Position numbers and translations under genes: made by a program. Shown piece by piece: positions 17,919 through 26,337 of a stretch of DNA of 26,348 nt. How positions within the stretch are numbered: the first letter of the stretch is position 1; the number at the start of each line of letters is the position of its first letter. The stretch comes from Chara braunii (lineage: Eukaryota; Streptophyta; Charophyceae; Charales; Characeae). A model generated the notes under the pieces. The model was given only the letters and a program-made list of their open reading frames with translations, did not search any database and was not told the DNA's origin. The stretch spans positions 122,131-148,478 of the forward strand of contig BFEA01000899.1 in NCBI GenBank assembly GCA_003427395.1, read 5' to 3'.

Positions 17919-20359
17919 CTAAGGAAGCTCCATTTGAGGTTGGTCCAACTCCTGCGTGACGCGGCCGAGAGGGTCCCGCGCTGCCACGTGCGGTGCCGGA
18001 CCGATGCGCTCGACAGCGTGTTGGGCAAGTTCGTCAGCTTCAGCCTCCACCTGAAGGCGCTGCATCTGATCCCCGTACGAGCTTCCCAGTTGTTGAGGGG
18101 GCTGACAGGGTGTGAACTTGATTTCCCCTGTCATTTCGAAGACAACCTTCACCATACCTGCACCTGTTTGTGTGACGGTGCTCGGCCCCGGCAACATTGT
18201 TTTTGCTTTCATTATGGTTAGCTCACGAGGTGGTGGTTGCCCAGCCCCCTGCTTGGCTAGCAGTTCCTCTGCTAGCACAGCGAGCCCTCCGGGAGATTCC
18301 TCCTGCACCACACAGTCGCCATCCCTCTGAAGACTCTCATCCTCAGCGTAGATTTTTTCGGGTTCGCCGGTCGTTTGCCTTTGTGGCAATTGTGCCACAT
18401 GTCGGGTTTGTTGCCTGTGGTGCAGCTATGTGCCCAGGTCAATGATCATGATTTGTCCTAGACGCAGTTGTGTGCCCTGCTCAGTGTTCAGGATTTGTCC
18501 CTGCGTGTCGGCCCCTGAGGGAGGTTCTGCAGTTTGGGTTTTACTTGCCGCCGCTTTCGGTATTGGTAGGTGTGACCCCGACCGGCCTTGAGTATCTGTT
18601 CCTTGCTTTGGTTCACGTTCAAGGGCCTTTGGGCCGGGTTTTGGAGTATGGGCACAACTCGATGACGCTTTCGGGATTGCTAGGTGTAGCGTTGTCTTTT
18701 CTGTGGTGTTTGTTTCCTGCTTCGGTTGTGAAGGCGCAGGGAGAGAGAGGGGCCCATGGTGCACCCCCTCTCCCAGGTTATCAGCACAGGTACCTGCAGT
18801 AACCTGTCGTGGGTGAGCCCCTGGCAATCCCTGCTGGATTGGGGTCAGGCGTATGGGCTGTTTGTCGGATTGACCCACTTGCTGCTGTTGCTTGGGCTTA
18901 TACATTTGCCCCTTTCGGATAAGCCCAGGGTGGGGACCTGTGGTGACTGGCATCGGTGTATGGAGTGTGCCGACTGGAGCCACTTGGCTGGTCGCTCTGC
19001 CTTCAGCATGATCGGGTGGGCGCACCCTGCCTGCATCTATCCCGCCATCGTGATTAGCCAGATCGTGTGCTGCTCTCTGGCATGGTGGCTCTGGAGAAGG
19101 GCCCTTTCTCCCATTTTGTTTAGAGTCTTCACTTATGACAGCTTTGGCCCTCGAAGGAAAGAATCTCGGTTGCCCCTTCCCCTGCCATAGCCATTTGCCT
19201 GGGCGTCCGTCCACGTATGCCCTTAATATCCAGCCTTCGAGGTCTTTCTCCTCAGGGAACCATGTCTCCTCATCCGTAGGGTGAGGGGTCACGAGTCCCT
19301 TCACTGTTGTTCTATGATTATTCGGGCATGCTCCATTTGTGCATAGGTGGCCTCTTGCCTTACACACATAACACCATGGGTCTTGCGTGTGACTGACAAG
19401 GACTGAGTATTCTTTTCCTGCCTGGGAATTGCGCCACTCTTCATTTAGGGGGAAGGGGTAGGCTTCGTCCCAGTCAACAGCGACCAACAGTGAGTCATCG
19501 CGTTTAGCTAGGAACATGGGCAGATCTGTTATGTAGCCCTTGACCGGGGCAATGTTTTCCATATTGCGCCTTGGACACACACAGGCGCGAACCTGAACTC
19601 AACCCAGAAGTTTGATTTCATGAGGTGTTCTCTGCACTCGTCGGCAGATTGTGGGTTGGCCGGAGACCACGCCACCGCCTGCACTGCCCTGCTTCTAAAC
19701 TGAAGTGTGTTGTTACGGAGAAGAAGCTGCTTATCCGTCGTGTAAAGGGCCAACATCGTGATGCGGTATGCATTGTCCACCTCTATTAAAAAATGATCTT
19801 GTACCAACTGGCGGTCTGGTTTAATCTTCTCCAGCCTATCCCTGATCCACTTGACTTTTTCATTAATCAGGATCGTCGAGTGGCACGATTGGAAGCGGAA
19901 ATGAATCGCTCTATGCGAGTAAATCGTGTCCCTCGTGAGCCTTGCTTGGGTCGGGAAGATTGAGTGAGGGTAGATGTAACCATCCTTAACTTGAAATTTT
20001 CTTTCCGGCTCCATGTATAGCTGTTGTATGAGATGGTTCTTCAATGGAGCCATGGAATCGAGAACGGAGGATTTGTGAGCATCCGAGGGCGCTGGGGTTG
20101 AGAGCGCTCTGAGCAATTGAGGGGGTGGTTTATTCGTCGTCCCAGGGGAGGACGGGCCGGGCCGTTGATCAGGTCCCGAGGCAACCAGCTTGTCTCTCCA
20201 GGTGTCACTCGGGTGAGCCTGTTGCGCTTGTTGTGCTTGTTTTTGGGCTATCGACACTCCATTGCTCACCTTCGTGTTCGGATGTGTGTTGGCCGGGGAG
20301 GCTGTGTTGGACATTCTACCATTCCCTTCAACATTCCTTAACATTGGCCCTTTGCACAC
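17919..20359 (-). pseudogene. Second LINE ORF1: DUF4283-like domain, zinc knuckle, long disordered tail
   Basis: ORF1 proteins bind the element's RNA. From the Met at 20359, about 150 residues of disordered, Q- and P-rich sequence are followed by a region (LIEVDNAYRITMLAL, LLLRNNTLQF, VQAVAWSP, WVEFRFAP) resembling plant LINE DUF4283. After a two-base frame change in a TG repeat near 19570, the frame continues (YITDLPMFLAKRDDSLLVAVDWD) into CYVCKARGHLCTNGAC at about 19373-19326, a C-x2-C-x4-H-type knuckle, then a ~400-residue P/Q/T-rich tail. A TAG at 18426-18428 interrupts that tail; the same frame resumes and ends at 17919. The total of ~810 codons is long for ORF1. No endonuclease follows. 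The DUF4283 call is by pattern only. Confidence 0.65.
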
Positions 20360-20756
20360 TCAGGAGGGGCAGAGAGGTTGTTGTTCTTGTCTCTACCCAT
20401 TCGCCCGAATTGATCATTTGCAGGCTTCTGATGGGGTGGCTGGGATTGCTGGGAAGCCGTCTTGATCGTCCCTCTCCTAGTTATCTCTTTCCCCGTTAGA
20501 CCTCCGTTAGCAAGGCTGACTCAATCCTCCCTCAATCCTCCCGCGTATTTAAAAAGCCTTTTAGATGCTTCAAATCCGTGGGTGTATTGCAAGCAGGGTT
20601 TGGGCCAATGGGTAGTGATGTCTGCGTCGTATCTGCACATGCAACCCACCCAACTCTTGTCCTTAACTCAGGTCATTAAGGGTATGAGGAGGTCTTGCGT
20701 TGATGGGTGAGGCAATTGTCAGGGAGGGGATGGCAGAAGGTAGAGAGCAATCGGTA
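20360..20756. other. Unassigned sequence between two LINE pieces
   Basis: It lies 5' of the ORF1 start on the minus strand, so it could be that element's 5' untranslated region. It contains no recognised domain, repeat or end signal. The LINE ORF2 copy starts sharply at 20757. Confidence 0.4.
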
Positions 20757-21395
20757 AGTTTGAGCATATAGGGCCACAAGGGGTCCAAGAGCAGGTCCAT
20801 CCTTGCTGCTTGTGCCGGGGTATCTGCCTGCACTTGTCGCAAGGGGGTGGGTATCGACCAATGCTTGTTAGTCAGCCACCGGAAAGGGTGCAAAGTGTTA
20901 GCTGTCAGCGATTCCGGGGTCAGGTTGGCAATCTGTGGTCAAGCCAAGGGTGCCCATGAAATGTCATTCCCCATGAGTAGTCTAGTGAGGACCTTGAAGA
21001 TTAAGGCTTCACTCTCCCTTTTTGGATCCAATATTCCCATCCCCCCTTTGGACCTTGGTTGGGTGAGGGTTTCCCAACTCACTCGGTGTACACATCCTTG
21101 GTCCTTGGCGCTATTCTTCGATAGATACGTGGCCAGCACTTTTGTCAACCTGGTATATTCTCTGGGCTTTAGCGGCCAGACAGCCAGTTTGTACCAGATA
21201 GCCGCTAATATTGCATTGTTTATTGCCAGGGCCCGCCCCACCAGCGAAGTGTGTAACCCCTCCCATTTTGCCAGTCGATCCATTGCCATGTTGACTAACA
21301 TATCCCCGTGGTCTTGTGGGGGTCCCAACGCAGTAACTTCCCAGTAAGTCTCACCCCGAGGATTCTGATGGCATTTTCTTTTCGTGCCCATCCAC
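20757..21395 (-). pseudogene. LINE ORF2 fragment, second copy of 4901-5528
   Basis: It aligns end to end with 4901-5528 in the same orientation, about 95% identical by eye, with abrupt loss of similarity at both ends (AGTTTGAGC at one end, CCCATCCA at the other). It keeps 11 bases (CTTCCCAGTAA near 21337) missing from the other copy, so its frame is intact where the first copy is broken. It covers the region just after the RT catalytic domain. It is truncated at both ends, so it is a fragment and not a working element. Confidence 0.9.
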
Positions 21396-22329
21396 CCTCA
21401 GCCACGAGGGGAACACTATGCTTGTGATGAGGCTCTGCTGAGATTATATCCTTCTGCGACGTCCGTGCCATCTGTGGAAAAAGTTATGGGTTCGGATTTT
21501 GGAATCGTGATGTCAGAGCCGTCCGAGGTGCAAGCCCAAGTATGGACCTAAGCTATATTCTTCTCTCTATCTATGTCGAATGGACCTTGCTCCATTACAT
21601 GTATCTGCACAGACTGCCAGGCGAGATACTTCCGGACTGATAACTCACCTTATGTAGAAACCAACAAACAGAAAACGCTCTGCCTCAACGAGCTGAAAGA
21701 TGGAACCATAACTCTTCTGCTATCGAGTTATACTCTGGGAGAGCTATAACTTCTGGCAAGGACCTTCTCTCATCATATCTGGTTCAGCTCGTGGGTTATC
21801 AATATCAAATGACACTCCACGAAGTGCTCCAGCCACCGGGGGGGTCGGATAAGTGAACTTGCTTACTTGACCCCTCCCCGTGGAAGCCATAGTTGCCTGA
21901 ATATGTCAATAATACCCCCCTGCCCCCCTTTGGAAGCCCTCTGAAAAATATTGCACCTTGAAAATTTTATTGCGGATTCCGACAGCTCTTGAAGAGCGCA
22001 GTCGGAATCTGCCGAAAAAAAAAAAAGAAAGATATTCGGGTACTTTTTTTTCAAAACTGGTTTCCTGGTTCACCCCCCTCTGGGCTGGTCCGGCTCCGGT
22101 TGGACCGGGGTAGCTCAACCGGCCGGTTGCCGGCCCAGCACTGAGCTGAACGGAATACTCGTGAACGTGAGATGCTGGTGGGATAATTCCCCGGACGTGT
22201 TCGGCAAGGCTGATCCGCTGCAAGATCACACAATGTCTTCCCTCGTACAGCGACGTCGCACAACGTCTTCCCTCGTACAGCGACGTCAAAAATCGTATGT
22301 GCCAGGACATTGAGGAAACCAGGCCACGA
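21396..22329. other. Non-coding stretch, no gene recognised
   Basis: No frame resembles a protein. It holds a GGGGTC/GACCCC inverted pair (about 21841-21887), C-rich runs near 21910, a strong hairpin at 21972-22012, and a GGCTGGTCC/GGACCGGGG block (22083-22112) resembling 2019-2045. A near-perfect short direct repeat (CGTCTTCCCTCGTACAGCGACGTC at 22264, with a near copy upstream at 22230) is also present. Confidence 0.45.
21972..22012. repeat. Long hairpin followed by an A-run
   Basis: GCGGATTCCGAC (21972-21983) pairs with GTCGGAATCTGC (22001-22012) with one wobble. Inside it, GCTCTT (21985-21990) pairs with AAGAGC (21992-21997). It is followed by about 12 A. It could be the end of a small non-autonomous element or a structured 3' end. 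No family is recognised. Confidence 0.65.
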
Positions 22330-22768
22330 AGTGGCAACAGCATCAGAAGCGCACTGCATACTCAATTCAACCCAGATGGCGGCGTATGGTCCAATGTCTG
22401 TCTCTTATACACATCTAGATGTGTATAAGAGACAGGTACTAGGGCATGGCCACAACATCAGAGGCGCACTGCATACTCAATTCAACCCAGATGGCGGCGT
22501 ATGGTTCCATGTTCTAGCAGAAGATTCATTCCTCTCTTTCTTTTGTTTCCTTTTCCTACGAGCAGTGGCCTAAGGGCCTTGCTCCACTCGTCACCACTTG
22601 CACAGAAGACAAAACATATGGCGGCGTAGGATTCCATGTTCTACCAGAAGATACATTCTAGTTTTGCGCATTTGGTGAGTAGTGGAGGGAAGCCCTGAAA
22701 AGCACGTGATGAGTTGGCCTGCTACTGCCCAGAAACTCGCGTGCTCAGTGGTCCCATAACTGCTGAAA
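22330..22768 (-). repeat. Dispersed repeat family X, copy 3, interrupted by an adapter
   Basis: The reverse complement of 22548-22768 matches 178-392. The 22341-22389 block (CATCAGAAGCGCACTG, ATTCAACCCAGATGGCGGCG) is repeated at 22456-22504 with a single change, on the two sides of the adapter. A GGCGGCGTA..CCATGTTCTA..CAGAAGAT..ATTC block also occurs twice (22493-22532, 22620-22658). Part of this redundancy may be an assembly artefact. Confidence 0.65.
22398..22435. other. Tn5/Nextera mate-pair junction adapter (contamination)
   Basis: A 19-bp Tn5 mosaic end (CTGTCTCTTATACACATCT, 22398-22416) is joined head to head to its exact reverse complement (22417-22435). This 38-bp palindrome is the circularisation junction of Nextera mate-pair libraries. 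Its translation gives the SYTHLDVYKRQ peptide known from contaminated protein databases. It is not biological, and the flanks may be wrongly joined. Confidence 0.98.
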
Positions 22769-22807
22769 CACGGACCTTAATGTGAATCAACAGCATATGT
22801 ACTTGGC

Positions 22808-22945
22808 TGGGGCCGTGTTTACTTGTGGTTTAAACCATCAGTACACCCGGGCCTGCAGATGCCTTACTACACCCCAAGCTTTTCCGAACCGCCAGCGGCT
22901 CACTTTTTTTCCTTTTTGGCTGGCGTTGCCAGCTGTTGTGGTCCA
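22808..22945 (-). repeat. Family Y repeat, inverted copy
   Basis: The reverse complement reads GCTGGCAACGCCAGCC, AAAAAGGAAAAAAAGTG, CCGCTGGCGGTTCGG, AAAGCTTGG and ends in GGTTTAAACC, which matches the plus-strand copies at 23625, 23945 and 24148. Confidence 0.65.
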
Positions 22946-22991
22946 GTAGGCCGAGCCTCCGAAATTTTCGTAGGTGACCAGTTTCTTTTTC

Positions 22992-23040
22992 AGCAAGGCT
23001 GGGGCCGTGTACTGGCGGTTCAAACCACCAGTACCTTGCT
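22992..23040. repeat. Large palindromic hairpin
   Basis: 23009-23034 is a 26-base near-perfect palindrome (GTACTGG-c-GGTT against AACC-a-CCAGTAC). It is enclosed by AGCAAGG (22992-22998) and CCTTGCT (23034-23040). The same kind of palindrome (TGGTTTAAACCA) lies at about 22827-22838 beside TGT/ACA and GGCC pairs. Confidence 0.75.
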
Positions 23041-23510
23041 AGCGTCAGGAACGTCTATTCTGGAGCAGCAGTCCGATTCCTTTTCCACGGGCAAGTCTCT
23101 GGAAGCTTCATTCTGAAAAGGTCCACCATGGCTTTTTGTCCCCTTTGTCCTTTTCTGATCCCGGTCCGTTCATCAGGGTAAATGGTGAGGTTCAGAAACC
23201 AGGACCAGTACTTCTGAGCCTGATTTTCCCGAGGCTGGAAATGCCCTTCGTGTCCAAGTAAAGACGAACCGGTGCGGGCCTCCTTTTGGCTCGCCATTTC
23301 TACGTGGCAGTACAGGGTTCCAAGGGGCGGTTCCCAGGACTAGTCCGGCAGATGACAGCCTCGACTAGATGGACCTATTTGTGACCACCACACATAGAAG
23401 GAAAACCCGATGTGGATGGCCGCTGTCATAAGCAGAGGGCTGGAATATCAGCCAATCACTGACCGGCCAGTGCCGAGTCCGATCACAGACTGCTTGTTTT
23501 GTCACCTTAA

Positions 23511-23560
23511 ACCGCAGGTATACCGGCCTGTACCGCAGGTATACCGCCCTGTACCACAGG
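23511..23560. repeat. 21-bp tandem repeat, about 2.4 copies
   Basis: ACCGCAGGTATACCG begins at 23511 and 23532, and ACCACAGG begins a third partial copy at 23553. Confidence 0.85.
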
Positions 23561-23624
23561 ACCACAAACTTGGGAATCGAAAATGAGTCATCTGGAAAAG
23601 TGTGGATGAACAGTGCTACTGGAT

Positions 23625-23755
23625 CAGCATGGCTGGCGGCAACAGCCAAAAGAAAAAAGGAAAAAGTGCCGTGCTGGCGTTTTGGCAAAGCTTCGCGCGC
23701 AGGGGGAATATCCCTCTCAGCAAAAAGCGGCTCCGATGTACGGATGGTTTAAAGT
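23625..23755 (+). repeat. Family Y repeat, copy 2
   Basis: GGCTGGCGGCAACAGCC, AAAAGAAAAAAGGAAAAAGTGC, CGTGCTGGCGTTTTGGCAAAGCTT, then GGTTTAAA near 23747. Nearly identical to copy 3 through the A-rich part and diverging after AAAGCTT. Confidence 0.75.
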
Positions 23756-23944
23756 ATAATGTTGTGCCGGCTGGTACTCTTATCGACTCTTTCGAGTGGG
23801 ACTTGTCTACTGTTCTGAGTGTGACTTCTCAAGTGTGATTTCCATCTCATATCATTGAAGTTTGAACCACCAGTACATGGCCGAGGTACACTTGAGAACT
23901 GAAATTGGCTCTCCTTCCAAAAAGCTTGGAGGCTGACAGCTACC

Positions 23945-24065
23945 GTGCCAAAATGGCTGGCGGCACCAGCCAAAAGAAAAAAGGAAAAAGTGCCGCGCTG
24001 GCATTTCGGCAAAGCTTGGCGTGCAGAGGGAGAGGCTCGGATGCACCGGTGGTCTAAACCACCCT
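23945..24065 (+). repeat. Family Y repeat, copy 3
   Basis: GCCAAAATGGCTGGCGGCACCAGCC, the same AAAAGAAAAAAGG stretch, CGCGCTGGCATTTCGGCAAAGCTT, ending in GGTGGTCTAAACCACC, a short palindrome. GGCTGG/CCAGCC at its head forms a hairpin. Confidence 0.75.
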
Positions 24066-24147
24066 CACGTCTCCCAGCTGTTTTGGTCCTACACGACGGT
24101 GGTTAATTCACCACGTCCAAAGGTGGTTCACCTACTGGATCTGTTCG

Positions 24148-24275
24148 GCTGGCGGTGCCAGCCAAAAAAAACAAAGAAAGTCCACGCCGTGCCAGGTCGT
24201 CTTTTTTTGGCGCCGAGTGCGAACCCGCCGTGGAAAAAAGAAGGCTCCAATGTAGTGCTGGTGTAAACTGCGGGT
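24148..24275 (+). repeat. Family Y repeat, copy 4 (most diverged)
   Basis: GGCTGGCGGTGCCAGCC, an A-rich stretch, GCCGTGCCAGG, GGCGCCGAGTGCGAACCCGCC, ending near TGCTGGTGTAAACTG. The order of blocks is kept, but the sequence is much changed from copies 2 and 3. Confidence 0.55.
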
Positions 24276-24752
24276 CTTCAATGCCGGGCCAGGAGGTACA
24301 AAGGCAGCAGGAAATTCTGTGCCAGGGTTACTATAAGCTGCTAGAGAGTCTGAACTTACAACTTCAGATGATTCTATCTCAAGCCCTGGTACTACGTTCA
24401 TGGGTTGGCTTGTCCCAGAAAAGGAGAGGGGCAAGGGGTGGAGCGGCGGGAAAGGAGAGGTCATTTGCGCGTTTGTTTTTGCAGGAAAGTTTGACAGCGA
24501 AAAATGCATTCCTGGCTTGTGCAGCAAGTATTGCTGTTCCTGTATTCTTTTTTGATAATGATCCTGCGATACCTTTCTCAACCTAAAATTTAAATTAGAA
24601 AAATAAAAAAAAATAAAAAACACTTTCGGGGGGAGTTTCGGCTGGGCCTTTTGGCTTAAAAATAGATGCAGTGTTGTATCTGTTGATTCTGTTCTGGTCT
24701 TCTGTATCTTCTGATCAATTACCTTCTGAAAAGCAATGATGCTTTTTTTTTG

Positions 24753-24756
<4 letters not shown>

Positions 24757-24822
<66 letters not shown>
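24757..24822. repeat. (GA)33 microsatellite
   Basis: Uninterrupted GA dinucleotides. Frames through it read as Glu-Arg repeats and are not coding evidence. Confidence 0.98.
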
Positions 24823-24825
<3 letters not shown>

Positions 24826-24965
24826 GGAAGTGCAGTCGTGCTGTTTTTTGGGAAGTTGGCCGTTTGCTTCTTTCTGGATGCAGGTGGTGTTGCTGCTGGT
24901 GAGGGCCCGGAGAAAGGGAAAATCAATACTTCAGCACTGGTCCTAGAAACGAAGGGTGCCTGGTG

Positions 24966-25042
24966 AGAAAGAAGAAGACGAAGACGAAGACGAAGACGAA
25001 GACGGAGATGAAGATTAAGACGACGAAGAAGAAGAAGAGGAA
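24966..25042. repeat. GAAGAC/GAA imperfect simple repeat
   Basis: Five GAAGAC-type hexamers followed by GAA-rich sequence. It reads as a Lys/Thr-rich run in the frame that leads into the PP2C exon. It is more likely intronic low-complexity DNA than the protein's N-terminus. Confidence 0.85.
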
Positions 25043-25245
25043 GGCCGCTGCTGCTGTAATCCGAATGATCTACATAGATGAAATTATGTATGCGTGCGTA
25101 TGCAATTTGGATGGCCTAGGTCAGACAGGATCTGAATGCTCGACCTCTCTGTACCTGCCTGGTTCTAATGGTTGGTGGTTTTCCAGGTTTTGTCTTTCTG
25201 TAAGTTTTCTGAGCGCTAGGCATGTGTGTCACGTATATCGTGCAG

Positions 25246-25619
25246 GAATCTTTTTGACACAAGGGGGGGAGTCCCAAGAGAACATTATGCAATCTTTTCT
25301 GGAGACGGACGAGGACTTCATGGACGTCGTCAGGTGTTCCTTTGAGATGTCACCGCATCTGGCGACCGTTGGATCATGTGCGGTCATAGGGGTAGTGAGC
25401 AAGGCCAAGTTGTTTGTTGGAAACCTCGGCGATTCGCGTGCAGTCTTAGGAACGGTGGACGGAAGCGCGGACAGCGGCAACTGTCTTGCTGTTCCACTGT
25501 CACAAGTTCATAATGTGAACAACGAGGATGTAAGAAGAGAATTGATATCGAAATTCCCGGACGACCGGCAGATCGTAACGGAAAGGCGAGGAGTTTATCG
25601 AGTGAAGGGCAAAGTTCAG
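25246..25619 (+). CDS. PP2C-type protein phosphatase, one internal exon (partial gene)
   Basis: Serine/threonine phosphatase of the PPM family, which needs two metal ions. The exon reads ESQENIMQSFLETDEDFMDVV, then HLATVGSCAVIGVVSKAKLFVGNLGDSRAVLG (conserved PP2C core, GDSRAV at 25428-25445), LSQVHNVNNEDVRRELISKFPDD and VYRVKGKVQ. This order and spacing match plant clade D PP2Cs, where VWRVKG-IQV is followed by SRSIGD. The right border is a good 5' splice site (CAG|GTATGA, intron from 25620). The left border is less sure: AG at 25244-25245 after GTATATCGTGC is my choice, with TTTTCCAG at 25186 or AGs at 25264-25285 as alternatives. The exon with the DGHGG metal-binding motif and the SRSIGD exon are not in the window, so the gene extends beyond it. 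An upstream in-frame ATG inside the GAA repeat is not credible as a start. Confidence 0.85.
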
Positions 25620-25647
25620 GTATGAGGAATGCACTGCCATCCACCCT

Positions 25648-25650
<3 letters not shown>

Positions 25651-25730
<80 letters not shown>

Positions 25731-25731
25731 T

Positions 25732-25777
<46 letters not shown>
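25651..25777. repeat. (TC)n microsatellite in two blocks
   Basis: TC dinucleotides at 25651-25727 and 25735-25777, split by TCCTCCT. Complementary in type to the (GA)n at 24757, so the PP2C exon lies between two inverted dinucleotide tracts. Confidence 0.97.
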
Positions 25778-25779
<2 letters not shown>

Positions 25780-26173
25780 CCCCTCCCTGTGACAGCATCT
25801 TTGCCTTCTACCCTCTGTCATCTGTCACTCTTTCCCAAGCACCACCTTCTTTTCTTCCTCCTCTTCCTCCCTGTTCGCTGTCCACCTCACTCTGCACTTC
25901 GCACCTCATGATGCAACGAAGCAGAGAGTGTGGAGAGCAGGAGGAGGAGGAGGCAGTGGGTACCTCCATATGACAGCTAAGGAATAGAGGAGCACCAGGA
26001 TGCCAGCAGCTCGCAGATTTCATTTGTGCAAATAGTGAGGAGAGCTGGGGTCTTCAACGAGGGGGGTGGAGCCGGGGGAAAGGCATTGTTGATTGATGGT
26101 AGAAGTATGCTTCACTATTGAGAACTCGGTTTAAGTTGTGCTCTGAAAACCGACATGGAAATTCCCGTCGAAT

Positions 26174-26202
26174 AAAAAACGGGGGCCCTCCCGCCGTTTT
26201 TT
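26174..26202. repeat. Hairpin with A/T-rich arms
   Basis: AAAAAACGG (26174-26182) pairs with CCGTTTTTT (26194-26202). GGG/CCC inside extends the stem. It could be the tip of a small mobile element. Confidence 0.6.
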
Positions 26203-26309
26203 TTAAGACGGACAAGGTCCATGGGGCTCGGGTGCGTGGCCCAGCACTTCCGTGCGATTAAACTGAAAAACAGAAAGTCACCCCCAATCCCCGAATACCC
26301 CCCCTTCCA

Positions 26310-26337
26310 CCCCCCCCCCCCCCCCCCCCCCCCCCCC
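26310..26337. repeat. Poly(C) run, 28 bases
   Basis: 28 consecutive C, preceded by other C-rich runs from 26279. Such a homopolymer near a contig end is often of unreliable length. Confidence 0.95.

Larger units (their letters stand above)
22769..24756. other. Non-coding region built of family Y repeats and hairpins
   Basis: No gene is recognised. It holds four family Y repeat copies, several palindromes built on GGTTTAAACC-type sequence, a 21-bp tandem repeat at 23511-23560 and an A-rich segment at 24593-24620. Open frames across it show no domain. Confidence 0.5.

Noticed and set aside
10841-17985. Terminal inverted repeats or target-site duplication bounding the 7-kb island
   Set aside because: I compared the two ends and found only short shared GC-rich words in a different order, with no convincing duplication.
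17582-18028. Open frames on both strands as host genes
   Set aside because: GC-rich sequence gives long stop-free stretches by chance. No domain is recognised, and the minus-strand one overlaps the ORF1 end in another frame.
22310-22573. Plus-strand ORF containing SYTHLDVYKRQ
   Set aside because: The peptide is the translation of the Nextera junction adapter, not a protein.
24963-25245. N-terminal part of the PP2C protein starting at the Lys/Thr-rich repeat
   Set aside because: The sequence before about 25246 has no similarity to PP2C and includes a simple repeat. A 3' splice site just before the conserved part is more likely.
25384-25821. Glu/Arg-repeat frames across the CT tract
   Set aside because: They are simple translations of the dinucleotide microsatellite.
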